64,000 bases of DNA from Isoetes taiwanensis. Taxonomy: Eukaryota > Streptophyta > Lycopodiopsida > Isoetales > Isoetaceae. The stretch is taken from the NCBI GenBank assembly GCA_021234155.1, contig JAJEKV010000110.1, positions 810,187 through 874,186 of the forward strand. Direction: 5' to 3'. This document shows positions 12,101 through 24,200 of the stretch, piece by piece. The translations under genes were made by a program, and so were the position numbers. The notes under the pieces are model-generated. The model did not search any database. It saw nothing but the letters and a program-made list of their open reading frames with translations, and was not told the DNA's origin. Numbering within the stretch: position 1 is the stretch's first letter; every line of letters begins with the position of its first letter.

Positions 12101-14128
12101 AATCTGGCTTCCTGCCCGGTAGGAGTATCCTAAGCAATGTGGCAGCGCATTTGAAGGTTTGCACTGGGCTAGAAAAATAGGACAAAAGGAGGCCTATCTA
12201 AAGCTAGACTTCACCAAGGCATATGACAGTATTAGATGGGGTCTTCTGCATAAAATGATGCTCAAGCTAGGTTGTAGGAACATTTTTACAAAAGGAGTCA
12301 TGGAACTTCTAAGATCGGCTCGAGCTTCAGTTCTATTCCAAGGTGAATGCTCCTCAATATTTGATGTAAAGGGGGGCATCTGGCAAGGGTGCCTCTTGAC
12401 TCCATTCCTTTTCAATATAGCAACATAAGCACTCTCACAGATATTCATGTAAAACTTTGCAAATGGTCTCATTCAGGAACTAGAAGTGTCGGATGGCTCT
12501 CAACAAATCAATAACCAATATGTAGATGATTTATTTCTATTTATAGGGGCAGAGGAAAATAACATGTTATGTGCAGGAAAACTATTAGCCTCCTTCTCAA
12601 TAGCTTAGGATGCCTCATAAATAGGAAAAAATGCTCAGTACAGTGGCCGTTGAAGATCCCGTAGCCCACATGTTTGGAAAGTCTACCATGGAAAATAATC
12701 CCTGAGGGAGAACACTCTAGCTTGTTAGGAATTCCAGTGGGCATTATCCTCGCTAATGCACAAATATTGGACGAAATATTGCTAGGCCTACTGAATCATT
12801 TGAATTGGTGGAAGGTGATAAAGCTATCTCTTGCAGGAATATGTGTTAATACTCATGTCTACATGTCATCAATTCTACTTGCCCCAAGGGAGAAGGCATG
12901 GGAATTAGAAGGGCTAGTCCACAACTTTGTCTGTTGTTGGGGGGGGGAGGTGTGAGGGGGGAGAACAAAGAAGGAGCAGTGGTCAAAATCGCTTGAAGTG
13001 AAAGAGAGACAAAACAAAAGGGGGAATTGGTATGTTCGACATATCTATTAATGGCCAAATTCGTATGGTTGATCTTACAGAAAAAGGTAAAGTCTCTAGG
13101 TATACAGCTCATCAACCAGGCTCTATTAGTTTCATGTAGGCATAGTAAGCTCTTAGTCAAAGTCTTGCTCCCATGATCACTATTTTGTGATCTTAAGCCA
13201 TGCAAAGAAGCTTCCCCATTCTTGAAGGGACTGATTTTGGCTTGGAATAAGTTCAAAGCAGAAACCTCCCCTCCAGAGTGGATACCAGTGAAAATTAACA
13301 ACAAACAAGACTCCTTGATATTGTGGCTAACGCAAGGATTGTAAAGAGATGGAAAACATGTAGAATAGATTATTGTGCGCAGTGGTACAAGGAAGAACAA
13401 TTAGCCAGCTGGGCAGAATTTCAGGTCTGTTTTGCTTTAATGGAGACATACAAAACAATATAGGAATGTGTGACTACGCTACTCCCGAATACTATAATGA
13501 GAGGAGATCAAAACCCATGGGGTTCTACACCCTTCTATCCAACCAAACAAGTTTGTGAAGTCACGCTATAGAAGCTTGAGATCAAAGGGGTTACTTTCAA
13601 TATCTACCAAGTGGGACAAAGGAGGAACACCTTAAAAACATCTGGAACGCTTGGCTGCAATATCTCCCTCCACGTGTTAATGCCTTCCTTTGGCAATTGA
13701 TCTACAGGGTTCCTAGGATTAATCAACTGGACGATAATGTCAGTCCACTATGCCCCATGTGCGAGGCTGAAGAGGATTCCAAAGAACATTGCCTGGTGGA
13801 GTGTGAGATGCTTCAAATGGTATAGGCATGGAGTCTAGACAGCTTCAAGCACCCTTTAGGAACCAAAGAATTGTTGTTGGGAATCCTTCCCATAGAATGG
13901 TGCCTCATGAAGAAGAAGAACTTTCATATAGTTAGGGACTAGACAATCCAATCAATATGGAAAAGAAGGAATGGCCTATCTTCGATGAGGATTAGGAGGA
14001 CATATCATCAAATCAGCTTCTTCATATGATACTTGAAAGGCTTAAAAAATTCAAGCTTAATATTGAGTGTGAAGAAAACGTAAAGGTAGAAATATGGGGC
14101 ACTTATCTCAATCTAGTCTAGGCTAGAA
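9122..14128 (+). mobile_element. LINE A: degraded ORF1, endonuclease, reverse transcriptase, zf-RVT
   Basis: Begins with the second copy of the 500-bp repeat. An ORF1-like segment lies at 9782-10003 (MAKDLCVILAKAGIPKGVIV). The endonuclease runs from about 10490 to 11190: NIRGVKSSEIQ, VWLMVGDFNMVETALDRQG at 10890-10945, and an SDHNPHLKS motif at 11185. Reverse transcriptase runs from about 11560 to 12700: KNKCQGIDGIPIEMYQ, KAYDSIRWGLLHKMMLKLG at 12217, GIWQGCLLTPFLFNI, and the catalytic YVDDLF at 12515. A zf-RVT region lies near 13640-13800 (VNAFLWQLIYRVPR, CPMCEAEED..EHCLVEC). The C-terminus EIWGTYLNLV is at 14088-14118. Many stops and frame changes: inactive. Confidence 0.85.
9229..9268 (+). 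repeat. (GAATA)n microsatellite inside LINE A
   Basis: Tandem AGAATAGAATAGAATAGAAT, present in the second copy of the LINE A repeat and absent from the matching position of the first (about 7650). Similar short GAATA runs occur at 11000-11015, 14130-14163, 52633-52660 and 62363-62380. Confidence 0.8.
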
Positions 14129-14900
14129 AAGAATAAAATAGAATAGAATAGAATAAAATAGAGTTTTTATCGTCCACGGAGACCAATTAGCCTATGGGAC
14201 CAAAGAGGCGCAGCAAGCGTATTACTGTCCGGTTTAAAAAACACCCCATACTGAAGGGTTTTTGGGGGAAAAACTGTGACAGGAATAGGATTGCTGTCAA
14301 ACTGTACAAACATCTATGATGGGGGAACAAAAATATATACACATATCAAACAAGTGCCCGAGGATCGAGCTAATCTTGACGATCCATGACCTCTTGACGG
14401 TATGACCCCAACATCCATACTAAGGTCAGGTCGGACCAGCTCAACATAACATAGCCGAATGTCATCATATGCCAGACAGCTCTGAAGGGTGTGGCATTCG
14501 CCTTCCGCAGCTCCAACTTGGTAGCGTTGACAAAGTCTCTTCTGGCACGGCTCCCCAAATCCATCTCCCCGTCACCCTTGCGAATAGAGGAAATGGATCT
14601 GCACTTTTTCATGGATAGATGAGTGCGCATGTAGCATTGCGGGCCCCACTCCAACATGGAGTTTATGTGGCATTGGTAATATGCCGTCTTGACCTGTTCA
14701 AGAGTGCTATCCCATAGCTTGCCGAGGAAGCATGTGTCAAGGTACTGTCTAAGACTGTGGCGATTTGCCTCGGTTTGCACTCGGATGCACCTGTGCTCAT
14801 GCACATTCCATCTGGCCAGCCACTGAGCTCTCTTTTCTTGCCAGCAGACCCTTACATGTTAAGGCCCCATTGCCACATTGTAAGCGAGGTTAGGGAGACG
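14129..14900 (-). mobile_element. LINE B copy 1: 3' end with (TATTC)n tail
   Basis: Minus strand: a C-terminal ORF2 fragment (14370-14804; KLWDSTLEQVKTAYYQCHIN and LGSYRQEVMDRQD) homologous to the fuller copy at 62542-63447 (KLWDADALTHVKLAHYQQQV; LGSYLQEVMDARTQL). The 3' UTR at 14166-14290 contains the family's hairpin at 14221-14287. The sense-strand 3' tail is (TATTC)n, seen as GAATA repeats at 14130-14163. Protein motifs are decayed. Confidence 0.8.
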
Positions 14901-14904
14901 AGTA

Positions 14905-15400
14905 TCATCTGTATTTTTTTTTTTTTTTAAACCTATAGGTAAGGTTCTAACGGGGTGGTAGCTCATTCAAACTTTGTTCTCCTTCACTATCTTCTTTTCT
15001 TTACATCTCCATTCAACTTTTCTTTTCTTTTTTCTTTTCTTTTGAAGTACATATAACTTATATTAAAAACTCAAAAAAGTTACAACACCTTAAAGAGCGA
15101 TGAGATGAAACGGAGATAAGTTCCCCAAATCTCATCTCTATCATCATCAAATAGTGTGGACACCAAATACTGATCATGCAATCCATATAAATCTCTTGAA
15201 GAAGCAGGAAAAATGTTTTTAAAACTAGATGGCAACAACTTTTCCAAATGGTCCATGTAGAAGATATAATCTATATCTTTCTTTATACTAAAGGGATTTT
15301 GAGTGTTTGTCATCAATTTCAATTTTGAACCGTCGATGCATATCGATGGTTGGGATTTCGGATTTCGGAAAGGGCACACGCTATATGAATAACCGTTTTG
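14905..15400 (-). mobile_element. 3' end of another LINE (A/D type), A-rich tail
   Basis: The minus-strand frame at 15080-15379 ends in RDEIWGTYLRFISS, matching the C-terminus EIWGTYLNLV of LINE A at 14088. It is followed on that strand by an A-rich tail (TTTCTTTTC runs at 15018-15045 on plus). A further T-run at 14913-14930 could be a second retroposon tail. Confidence 0.55.
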
Positions 15401-15414
15401 GTAAAAACAATTTC

Positions 15415-15560
15415 AAAATGGATGAATGTCGGAATGGCATATGAATTTTTTTAGGCCAGTTCCTAAATGCCAGAATGGCATGGAATTTCGCAATTTGGCA
15501 TATGAATTTGCATATGAAGTTTTTTAGGTCAGTTCCTGAATGCCGGAATGGCAATGCCAG
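15415..15560 (+). repeat. Imperfect tandem repeat with GAATGGCATATGAATTT units
   Basis: Two to three diverged copies of a unit containing GCCGGAATGGCA, CATATGAATTTTTTTAGG and CAGTTCCTGAATGCC. No coding potential. Confidence 0.65.
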
Positions 15561-16048
15561 GTTCTGTCTATTCAGGTAAGATTGTTCTCAGTTAAGATTG
15601 TTCACGGACTCCATGAATTCAGGTAATTTTGTCCATGAACGTCTACTAAGAGTATGTATATTTATTCCGGATTGGTTAAGATCGTTAGTCGGACATCACA
15701 AATTTATGCACTGGTTTAAGTTTCGGAGATAGTGGCAGAAACACAATCTCAAATGTTGCATCTGGATGTCCTTTCCCTTCCATGTTTTCTTCACACGGAA
15801 GCTGAAAGGTAAGCAGGGAGTCTGAGCATGTCAGATTTAAGATTAGTCCTCTTAGCTATGCTTCTCTGCTCAATCAATACTGTAATACAGAAGCTCTTCC
15901 AGAGAGCAAATTGATACATTCCCACAGAGATGGCATCGGACACTAGCGTCGTTTGAGTTGGATGTGGCTTAAGCCATTCGATCATGATTTACAAGAGTAG
16001 ACGATTTTCTCTTGAAGCTAGCCCGGTTTCTTTGTAGCAAGGTGAAGT

Positions 16049-16210
16049 ATGTTAGTTTCTAAGGCCCAACGTAATAGCCAGAGCGATAGAAGTGGTTCCG
16101 GCAGTGGTTCTGGACGTGGCAAATCGTCTCCCAAATTGCTAGACTTGTCATCTTTTATAGAGGATCGGGACTATTCTGGTGCCATTGCTTTGCTGCAATT
16201 TCAGAACTAG
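16049..16210 (+). pseudogene. First-exon fragment resembling IFT56/TTC26
   Basis: An ATG at 16049 opens MLVSKAQRNSQSDRSGSGSG, then LLDLSSFIEDRDYSGAIALL, ending QFQN, a TAG and a GTATGT donor. IFT56/TTC26 is a TPR protein of the intraflagellar transport B complex needed for cilia; its N-terminus has the same layout (MLxSRA, low-complexity linker, a segment like EDRDYTGAIALLEF). The in-frame TAG just before the donor and the absence of following TPR exons mark it as a broken copy. It lies 3.7 kb upstream of a Helitron-type 3' end, which suggests capture. The family assignment is from memory of the motif, not a search. Confidence 0.55.
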
Positions 16211-19200
16211 GTATGTTACTTGCTTATGGGCAATTCATCTGGTGAAATGAACTACCTGTTTTCTGTTATGAGTTATGTCCAATATGATCTGGTAATATGT
16301 TCTTTACTTGCACCACTAATGTTGCGTTCCTCACCTCTGTCAACCCCCGAAAGCATTTGCATGGTATCTTTCATGTTTTAAAATTAGTAAACATTCACTC
16401 CAGAACTTTAAGGTGAACTGATAAACCACACTATGTTGTCAATTTTAGAATAAGAATTCAATTGGCATCAACTGAAGCTGTTCTGCCAGACAGCAAACAC
16501 TTTGGGTAAATGCTGCTTTATAATACTTTTCAAATATATCTCCCTGCAGCTAAGAGCTGCAAGAAGTGAGATGAGGAAATGTTAAAATTTATAATTAAGA
16601 CTATTTTAGAAAATCTTTGTTATTGATCAATGTTTTTGTCATACTTGGCTTTTCATACAACAGAGCTTAGCACATCACAGGATCTCAAGTACATACTGAT
16701 CTCAAGTACATACTGCTTTCCTGACATTACTCCAGCCAGATACATGAGAAAACAAGTCATACTTGCATGCCAAGACATCATATGTATCAGCATATCAGCA
16801 GTCAGCTTAGGCAGAAGGCCTGAATCCTCCATATTAACAAGCTGCTTCATATGGTTTTCTATCAGCTCTCTAAACAATGTACAAATCCCTTAATTATTTT
16901 ATTTCATTGCAGTGTAAGTAACAATTTATTTCAAACGCAATCATCTATTAAAATGGCTTCCTGTTCTTTGGCTTCCCATTCTTTGTTTGCACATTTTACG
17001 CATCTTGCAAGCTTTGATCTGTTCTAAGACATTGCTAAATCTTTGTTTCTTGCAGGTAATTTATTTCATGTGGTTGTTTTTAGCAGAGATCTTCCCCGTT
17101 GCTAAAAGCTTTGAATCAGAAGTTTACTTATTGTGGATCCGTTGGTCATTGTGAAATCCAACAAAGCCATCTTGGCACGATTTTGCATTTTGATCATGCC
17201 CCAGTTTTCTGTCCCAGGTATCCCATAGTTTATATGTATTCTTTTTAATCTTACTGATTAAGCCTAGAGTTGTAGTAGAGCTTTTTACGTTGCTTGTTTA
17301 TAAGCTTAAGATCTCTTCTTTCATGCTGGAACATAACATATATCCAAAACAGCCAGTGCAGATGAAAGACTTTGTACTGCACATCCGAAAAATGGTTTTT
17401 TTGACCCATTTCATGATCGATTCGCTGCAAAACTACTTATGGCATGCATAAAACCTTGATTTCGGGTCTGTATATGGGCTGTGGTAAGCAGAGTTTATGC
17501 ACTTCTTTAAACGTTCAGAGTTTTGACGGCCTCATGGCATGCACCAAACTTTGATTTCGAATCATGGCTGTAATCATGGCTGTAATTTGCTTCAGAATAT
17601 GGTTAGAATGGTGATGCTTCACAAGCAAATTTCTAGAAATGAGGCTTTTGCAATCCCGAGGTTCCACAATCAAGGAGCATTGTTTGTAAGTCCAATACAT
17701 CTTCTTTCTATGTTCAGCTTTAGGAAAGCTAAAATTTGCCATGATGATATGTTGCATCCATCATAAAGATACTAGCAACAGAGCAGGATCTTTGCTGCTT
17801 AGATAAAGACGCTTCTGAAAATGAATCTGGAGTATCAGTAGTTAATCTTCATGTCTTCGCATAGTTAACAGATTATGAAGCCAATTTAAAGTGGGTCAAG
17901 GAATTTGTGCATCCCCCTTTCTTCTGCCCATAACTCTAGACTGCATAGATCATTGCCTTGTTCCTCACGAGATAGTAGACTGTGTACTACATCCAGCAAT
18001 ATTGGGTGGTAATTTTCCAACAAAATCTGGGGTCCTTCTGGCGATGGTGCATCTCTGTCTGGCATGTTTACATGGGCGAGCTATGGGCAGAAGATCCCGG
18101 AGCATACCCTGTAGGAAAAAGAAAACCTGAATAGTTTGTATGTTAGGGAGTAACCTTACCGTGGTGTCCTGCTACAAAAACTAGACTTCAACAATTTTCA
18201 TGGAAATTCTTGCATATTGCTTACCTTCGCCTTATAGATTGGTTGCTTTTAGCCCTTTAATATACCATCTATGCAGATTCTAGACTCCATTCAACACAAC
18301 TTTTGCTTCAACATCCCCTGCCTGCTTCCAAAAGGTGAGGTGAGGTAGGTTACAAGGAAAGATTATTATTCTCTAGAATGTGTACTCTAGAATGATGTAT
18401 GCGCTTCAATAGTCTTTGCACCTTTTTTCTCCAATTCCAAAACCAATTGCAGATTCTCTCTCTACACATCTGTATTTGCTATATATTCACAAAATTAGTC
18501 ACAATAATGCCCTCTTCATGATAATGCCATATGTATCCTTTTGCAAGTTGAGCCTCCTTATCTTCTCCCAATTTTGCTTGCTATGTGAATAGTTTTCTTA
18601 CAACATTATAGTTCTTTACGATCATCAAATTATAGTTTCACATATGGTCATATATAGATGTCAAAAAAGAAGAAAAGTCTTGTAAGAGACCTTAGATGTC
18701 CTCTTTGGCTTTGAATCCATTTATTGGTACTTTGAAACATTGGGCATTTAAGTTTTGTTGGCTTTGTTTTGTATTATAGTGCAAATATAATACATCTACA
18801 TTAACATTGCATTGGATATCAACTATTAAGATACTTTCCTAAGAGTACTCAGACTTTTGTACACTATGTTTCTTCTTTGCAGATGGGAAGTTTATGCGAA
18901 GTAGGATTTGATGCTTCCTTTACTTATCGTGCTCATCATTTTCAGCTTCTTAGCTAAACCTATTCAAAAATAGATAAATATGTACCTCGCACATCAATTC
19001 ATCAATGTAAAGACATAGTGTGCCATTCTATATTTTCTAAGATAAATATTAAGAACAGTTCAAATGGAGATAATCTCATTGAACACCACCACATGGACTA
19101 TTTAACAACTATAGAATTCTAAGAATGCAACATTCCAATTAGGCATCTGACAAAACTTCTTAACACAATGATTTGTAATTGGGATGTATATGTTTTACTT

Positions 19201-19880
19201 GATTGCATTTATTTGAAAGTGGAACTATACAGTGATGACATAGGGGATGTGTTGGGGCAACATATAATCAATATATGGTATTATAATGTGTTAATTACAA
19301 GATATGCTGAAAGCAGACTTGGTTATTGTTACATATTATGTTCAAGGGTTGAAATATAGTACTGTGATATATCAAATAATAATTGCTACATATAGTCATG
19401 TAATATTTATGCAATATCAATAGAATTCTTTATCTATAAAAAAAAGGAATGTGAAAGAACCCCTCATTTGTGAGAAGCAAATACTATGTGTGTTGCATAA
19501 GAATATGTCATGTGAATACACTTTTCATTTATCCATTTTTTTTACAAATATTACCCAAGTAGTGTCTTGTAAGTCCACATTCGATATAATAACAACACTG
19601 TAGCTCTCCTGGTTCATCATGTCATGTAATTTTTCGTCTTTTGCACTTCAAACCACTTGTTGATTTGAAATATTCAACAGTGTACAAAGTGCACCATAAA
19701 AAGTTTCTCGATTTATTTTGATGTAACATTCTTTTCAAAGTGAATCCAAGTTCTCAACTCCCTCGATGAATTTTCCCTACGACTAGCTATCTTCCCACCT
19801 CTTGTAGATTAAAATATTTTTGTAATCACCATAAAGCATAATTCTATCTTTTATTAGCTTTTTAACTTATGCCTGACGAA
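16211..19880 (+). mobile_element. Probable Helitron body, mostly noncoding, possible captured exons
   Basis: AT-rich with many splice-like signals but no continuous gene. Candidate exon remnants are near 17085-17215, 17600-17690 (FAIPRFHNQGALF) and 17890-18110 (second frame: KIWGPSGDGASLSGMFTWAS). I do not recognise the source genes. The 5' end of the element was not located, so its extent is a guess from the 3' terminus at 19909 and the exon at 16049. Confidence 0.35.
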
Positions 19881-19881
19881 A

Positions 19882-19909
19882 GCCCAGCAACGCTGGGCAC
19901 TTTTTCTAG
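19882..19909 (+). mobile_element. Helitron-type 3' terminus
   Basis: GCCCAGC AAC GCTGGGC forms a 7-bp stem, followed 7 bases later by CTAG and a T in the flank. Helitrons end in a short GC-rich hairpin a few bases before CTRR and insert between A and T. The same arrangement occurs at 31273-31300 and 49644-49673. Confidence 0.7.
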
Positions 19910-20699
19910 TATAATACTAAAAGCAAAATAAGATGATAGTTTGTGCGCATTTTGGGCCATTGATTTTTCTATTTTATTTTTATCCCTCAGATGAGGCAGT
20001 TATTTTATCCCCTTCGGCTTATTTCACTATTTTATTTTGTTATGCAAAGAAGATTGGGAACTCTACTTTCGGATGGATATCCCACCCCACGCATTTCTTC
20101 CTCACACACAAATACCAGGACTGCATTATCTGGGGCAAGATGTTATCCATTATTGCAAACATTTGTGCAAAGGACGATTGTGCATGCCCTTCATTGCAAC
20201 AGATGAATACATAGAATCCATAGCAAAGCTTTTTTTTATGAATATTTAATATTTCAAAGTTTGGAGCAATGCCAGGCTACATCCTAATTTCGGCATTCTA
20301 TGGTTGCTCCCCTATCTCAGATAAAGAAGGGGTTGCCATCACAATAGAGAGCATGGTGGCAACGATGCAGAAGAAGATGACAAAAAGAATTTCGATAATT
20401 CAAAAGAAACTGCCATTGTCATTGGAAACACAAGAGTTACCAAGAATCTGGATGGCCACTGGACTGGAATCGGAAACCTAGAAATGGCCTGCTTTCTTCA
20501 AGGTAACGTTATCTTCCTTTCTCAAATGTTTTGATACTTGCTAGCTTGTGGGTATGAATCTTCAAATATTCTAGAAATGGCTTGCTTTCCTCAAGCTAAA
20601 ACTTTTCTTTTTCAAAATTTTGGGTAATTGTGAGGATGCATGGAAGATAGAACTTGAGTTGCAGTCTTTGAACTCTGCATTACATATGGAATGTGGATT

Positions 20700-21242
20700 G
20701 AATCCCATCGATCCGAGACATCGGATCGCCATTCTAGAATGGGACGAGCATGCATGTTTTGCATGCATGCGGGCGGCGCATGCCCGTTCTGGTTGGAAGT
20801 TCGCTATTTTAGGCGTATTTCTGCATCGACTTCTCATCGGCGCTTCCTCTTCTCTCTCAGCAGTACCTTATTCTCTTTGAATTGTTTCCAGGCAGGGGAG
20901 GGGCTTCTTCCTGCCTGGTTTGGCCAATTTGGCGTCTCTTCATGCTGTCCTTTCTCGGCCTTTAGCCTTCATCCTGTGACCTTCGTCCTCAATCCTAGTT
21001 TGTTAAGGAAGTCCTTTGGTATTCGGGCGGTTTTGTTGGTTTCATGCGAGTCCCATTCTAGAATCCCATCGATCCGAGACATCGGATCGCCATTCTAGAA
21101 TGGGACGAGCATGCATGTTTTGCATGCATGCGGGCGGCGCATGCCCGTTCTGGTTGGAAGTTCGCTATTTTAGGCGTGTTTCTGCATCGACTTCTCATCG
21201 GCGCTTCCTCTTCTCTCTCAGCAGTACCTTATTCTCTTTGAA
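20700..21242 (+). repeat. 183-bp direct repeat, copies 361 bp apart
   Basis: Sequence beginning GAATCCCATCGATCCGAGAC at 20700 recurs at 21061, nearly identical to the end (ACCTTATTCTCTTTGAA). Each copy holds a GCATGCATGTTTTGCATGCA palindrome. A smaller flanking unit, TTGGTTTCATGCGAGTCCCA at 21037, recurs at 21694. Open frames through this region are products of the duplication. Confidence 0.85.
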
Positions 21243-21339
21243 CCCTCCCTCCCCCCCTTCTTTGTTGTTGTATTTTTATCGTGGCACGCTACGTAATCAA
21301 CCCTCCTCCTCTGGGAGGTTTGTTTTTGTCTTGTTGTTT

Positions 21340-21625
21340 TGTTGGTGATGTGCAGGTACAGGTTAGCGAGCGGCATCTGTTTCGACTTTTCCATTCGTGG
21401 GTTTTGGGAGCGATTTTTATGCCTTACGTTTGTCCAAGCCCCTTGCCGAAGGCTTATCACTAGGGTTTTTCCTCGAAAACCCGAAAGGGCGGGGTTTTTT
21501 AATCCCGGTGATAAGCTTTCGGCAGGTACACTAGCCCAATCTCTATTAGCATTGTATTTTGTTGGGGTCCAAATGATATAATTGGATTTTCCCTTTATTT
21601 TTTGTGGGTAGTTTGCATGTGTGCG
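21340..21625 (+). mobile_element. Divergent LINE-B-type 3' UTR
   Basis: The hairpin at 21445-21523 has the loop motif GGTTTTTCCTCGAAAACCC and GGGGTTTTTTAATCCC of LINE B, but a different outer stem. Downstream, TTGTTGGGGTCCAAATGATA parallels the LINE B tail TTTGTTTGGGTCCCATAGG. No protein remains. Confidence 0.55.
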
Positions 21626-21985
21626 GCTACCCACTATCCACCATTGTAGAAAATCTGCTGAGATGAATGAGAAGCAAGCCTAGGCGGTTTTGTTGGTTTC
21701 ATGCGAGTCCCATTCTAGAAATGGCCTTTGCTTCAAAGCAAAGGGGTTTTTCCTTGCATGCAAGCTTCTGACTTTTTTGTGTGTGCACAGAAGCACAAAA
21801 ATTGGGCATACAGAAGGGAGGCCAAAATCTGTGTGGGAAAAGAAAGGCAGACGTGATTGTGTGTTTTGCCCCCATTCTTCAAGGGTTAGAGACATCAATG
21901 GAAAGTTGAGATGCTATAAGATAAGTCCAATATATCTATTCAAAAAAAAGTCAACAATGCAAAATATTGTTATTTTAGGGCAAAA

Positions 21986-22046
21986 CACGATTGCAAATTA
22001 AACGGGAGTGTTGCATCACTCCCGTTTCAAAGATTCCCTTTAAAAA
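21986..22046 (+). repeat. Left terminal inverted repeat with internal hairpin
   Basis: CACGATTGCAAATTAAACGG continuing to GAG, then an internal hairpin AAACGGGAG...ACTCCCGTTT (22000-22027), then CAAAGATTCCCTTTAAAAAA. Pairs with 30151-30220. Confidence 0.7.
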
Positions 22047-23977
22047 AGCACCATGTTTCTAAAATAAGCCTTTTTTGATAGTTGTTGAGAATTTCTAGAG
22101 GTTTGCATTTTTTTTCATGCCATTTTGGCCCATCATTATGCGAAAACTTTGTACTTATGAAACAGAAATCATAAAAATAGCGAAATTTAGGCATAGACTT
22201 GAAGAGACTGAAAGCATTACAAAAAAAAGCACCAGAATAGAAAGGAAAAAAAAGTAATATGTTTTTAATAAATTTTTGTACATCAATATTGAAGATTCAT
22301 TGTAATAAATAATGATAATTTTAATATGCAGTAGTCAAAGATCTACATCATAGTCCTCCTCATTCTTTTTGCTGCTCTCTGCCGTCTCGTCCTTCTGTTC
22401 CATCTGCTCCTTTGCTGGAGACTTAAGTTTTGTATCCTCCTTGTTCTCTGGAATGGTAGCTAAAGCTACTTCTTTAAGCTCTGCAAAGGTTGCCTCGTCG
22501 TCTAGTGAGCTCGAGAATGGAGGCTGTATCTCTGAGGACGTTAGTTTAGCATAATCAGATGAAGACTTGGCCCCTAACTCTTGATTTTCATCTGGTAAAG
22601 TAGGTAAGGCAGCCAGTCTCATCTTCACAAAATGCAATGACCTCCTTATCAATATCCACGGCTACCACGGTTGCGGCCCTTCTTAAGTGCACATGCGATA
22701 GTAGTACGAGAACCGGAGAAAGCATCAAGCACCCAATCTCACGGACGCGAGAACATGTCCAGGAGATGGTTGATGAGCTTTTGTGGTTTCTGGTAGTGAT
22801 TCACAATCCTGCCTTGTGCACTTGGGTCCCGCAATTTACGTAAGACTGCTGGAAACTCTAGGACATTTGAAAAGTTTTGACAGTGCAAAGTGTTAAAGTG
22901 TTCCATGGTCCTCTTCCCATCAAAACTCCAATAAGCTACATGAAGGTACTCTACCTTGCTGAGCAACCTTGGTCCTCCACCATGGTAGTTGATGTTCGTT
23001 TTGTACCTAGTGAAGCATTTAAAGTGATGTTAGCAAAAACAAGAAAACACTTCGAAAACCAGAAACAGGAAATACTATTCCGGAATACACTACGTAATTA
23101 AAGAGAAAAGTAATTGTATTCTGGAATAAGACTTACCAGACAAGGTTTTCATATCCCCGCCCGAATCGGAGAACCAAAGTGATTTTTGAAAGCCGATTCC
23201 ACCAAGCCCATCGCATGCTCGAATGGAACGTAACTAAACGCCAATGTTTGGCCGTTGAGATCTGCTTGATTCCTTCAATGAAAGCATTAAACTCTGAAAA
23301 TTTGAAGGGCTGGTCGTCGTATCTGCTGTCTTTAAGCTTAAACCCGTAGGGAAGATCAGCAATAACCAAAGTAAAGTCCTGTGGCTTAACCATTCCGACA
23401 AGGTTCGTGCAATCACCATGAATGATTGAATATAAATTGTTTTGATCAAACATGCAGAATCTCTCGTAGTCGGATGGTTCTGGCTCAACAGTTCTTCTTT
23501 CAGCTAACGACCTCTCTTCCCGTGCTGTTCTAACCAAATTCATAAAGCCCTCGGGTAGGTCTTTATTTTTCTTTTTGCTCTAAAGAAAAACAAAACAACA
23601 ACTGTCAAGAGATCGTTTGTGCAGAGAAAAGGAATTTTGAGAGTACTTACCCAGCCCTCAAAATTTGGTGCATATTGCACAATGCGCTCGTCGGATGTGG
23701 CAATTGGGTAGAGTTCCTTGCACCTTTCCCATGTTTCGACGTTTAGCTGCTCCATCAAACATGTTTGACATGTTATGACGTTCTTTTGGCTGCAAGACGT
23801 TAAGGAAACAATGAGTTTAAACGTAAGAATCAAGGCAAAGTAAAAGGAAAACAAATAAAAGTCAAGCTATTTGTATTCTGGAATACAAACTGGTTAACTG
23901 GTGATGCTACCTCGAAACAATATGCAGAAAATAGTTCTGCTACAGGACAAACACTGCTTGTCTCTAGAAAAGCAATG

Positions 23978-24200
23978 TGTATTCCGGAATACAGATTGCT
24001 TCTCTAAAGGAACACATGCGTATTCCAGAATACGCAGGCCTTCATTCAGAGGAGCAATGTGTATTCCGGAATACACATGCCTTTCTTTAGAGGAGCAATG
24101 TGTATTCCGGAATACACAATGCTTTTCTAGAGACAAGCAATGTGTATTCCGGAATACACATTGCCCGTGTGAAGGAAGGCATGTGTATTCTGGAATACAC
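23978..24200. repeat. Intron array of six palindromes around TATTCCGGAATA
   Basis: Six units spaced about 40 bases lie in the intron between exons 4 and 5 of the methyltransferase gene. Most read TGTGTATTCCGGAATACACA or a one-base variant; the copy near 24137-24164 is a perfect 28-bp palindrome starting GCAATGTGTATTCC. Spacers differ in sequence but share AGAGGAGCAATG-like flanks. Two members have a central C-to-T or G-to-A change (CCAGAA, CTGGAA) that breaks perfect symmetry by one base. Confidence 0.9.

Noticed and set aside
14221-14287. Hammerhead or other self-cleaving ribozyme in the LINE B hairpin
   Set aside because: No CTGATGA...GAAA core or other known catalytic signature; a conserved loop with a covarying stem is all that can be supported.
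20571-21634. Protein gene spanning the 183-bp duplication
   Set aside because: Frames are created by duplicated noncoding sequence and stop at the repeat borders; no motif recognised.
21986-22008. Exact target-site duplication for the 8.2-kb transposon
   Set aside because: Flanks share only GCAAA-like sequence that may belong to the TIR itself; not convincing.
23978-24200. CRISPR-like array
   Set aside because: The repeated units are palindromic with arms of varying length, spacers are not uniform and resemble each other, and the array lies in an intron of a eukaryotic gene with no cas genes.
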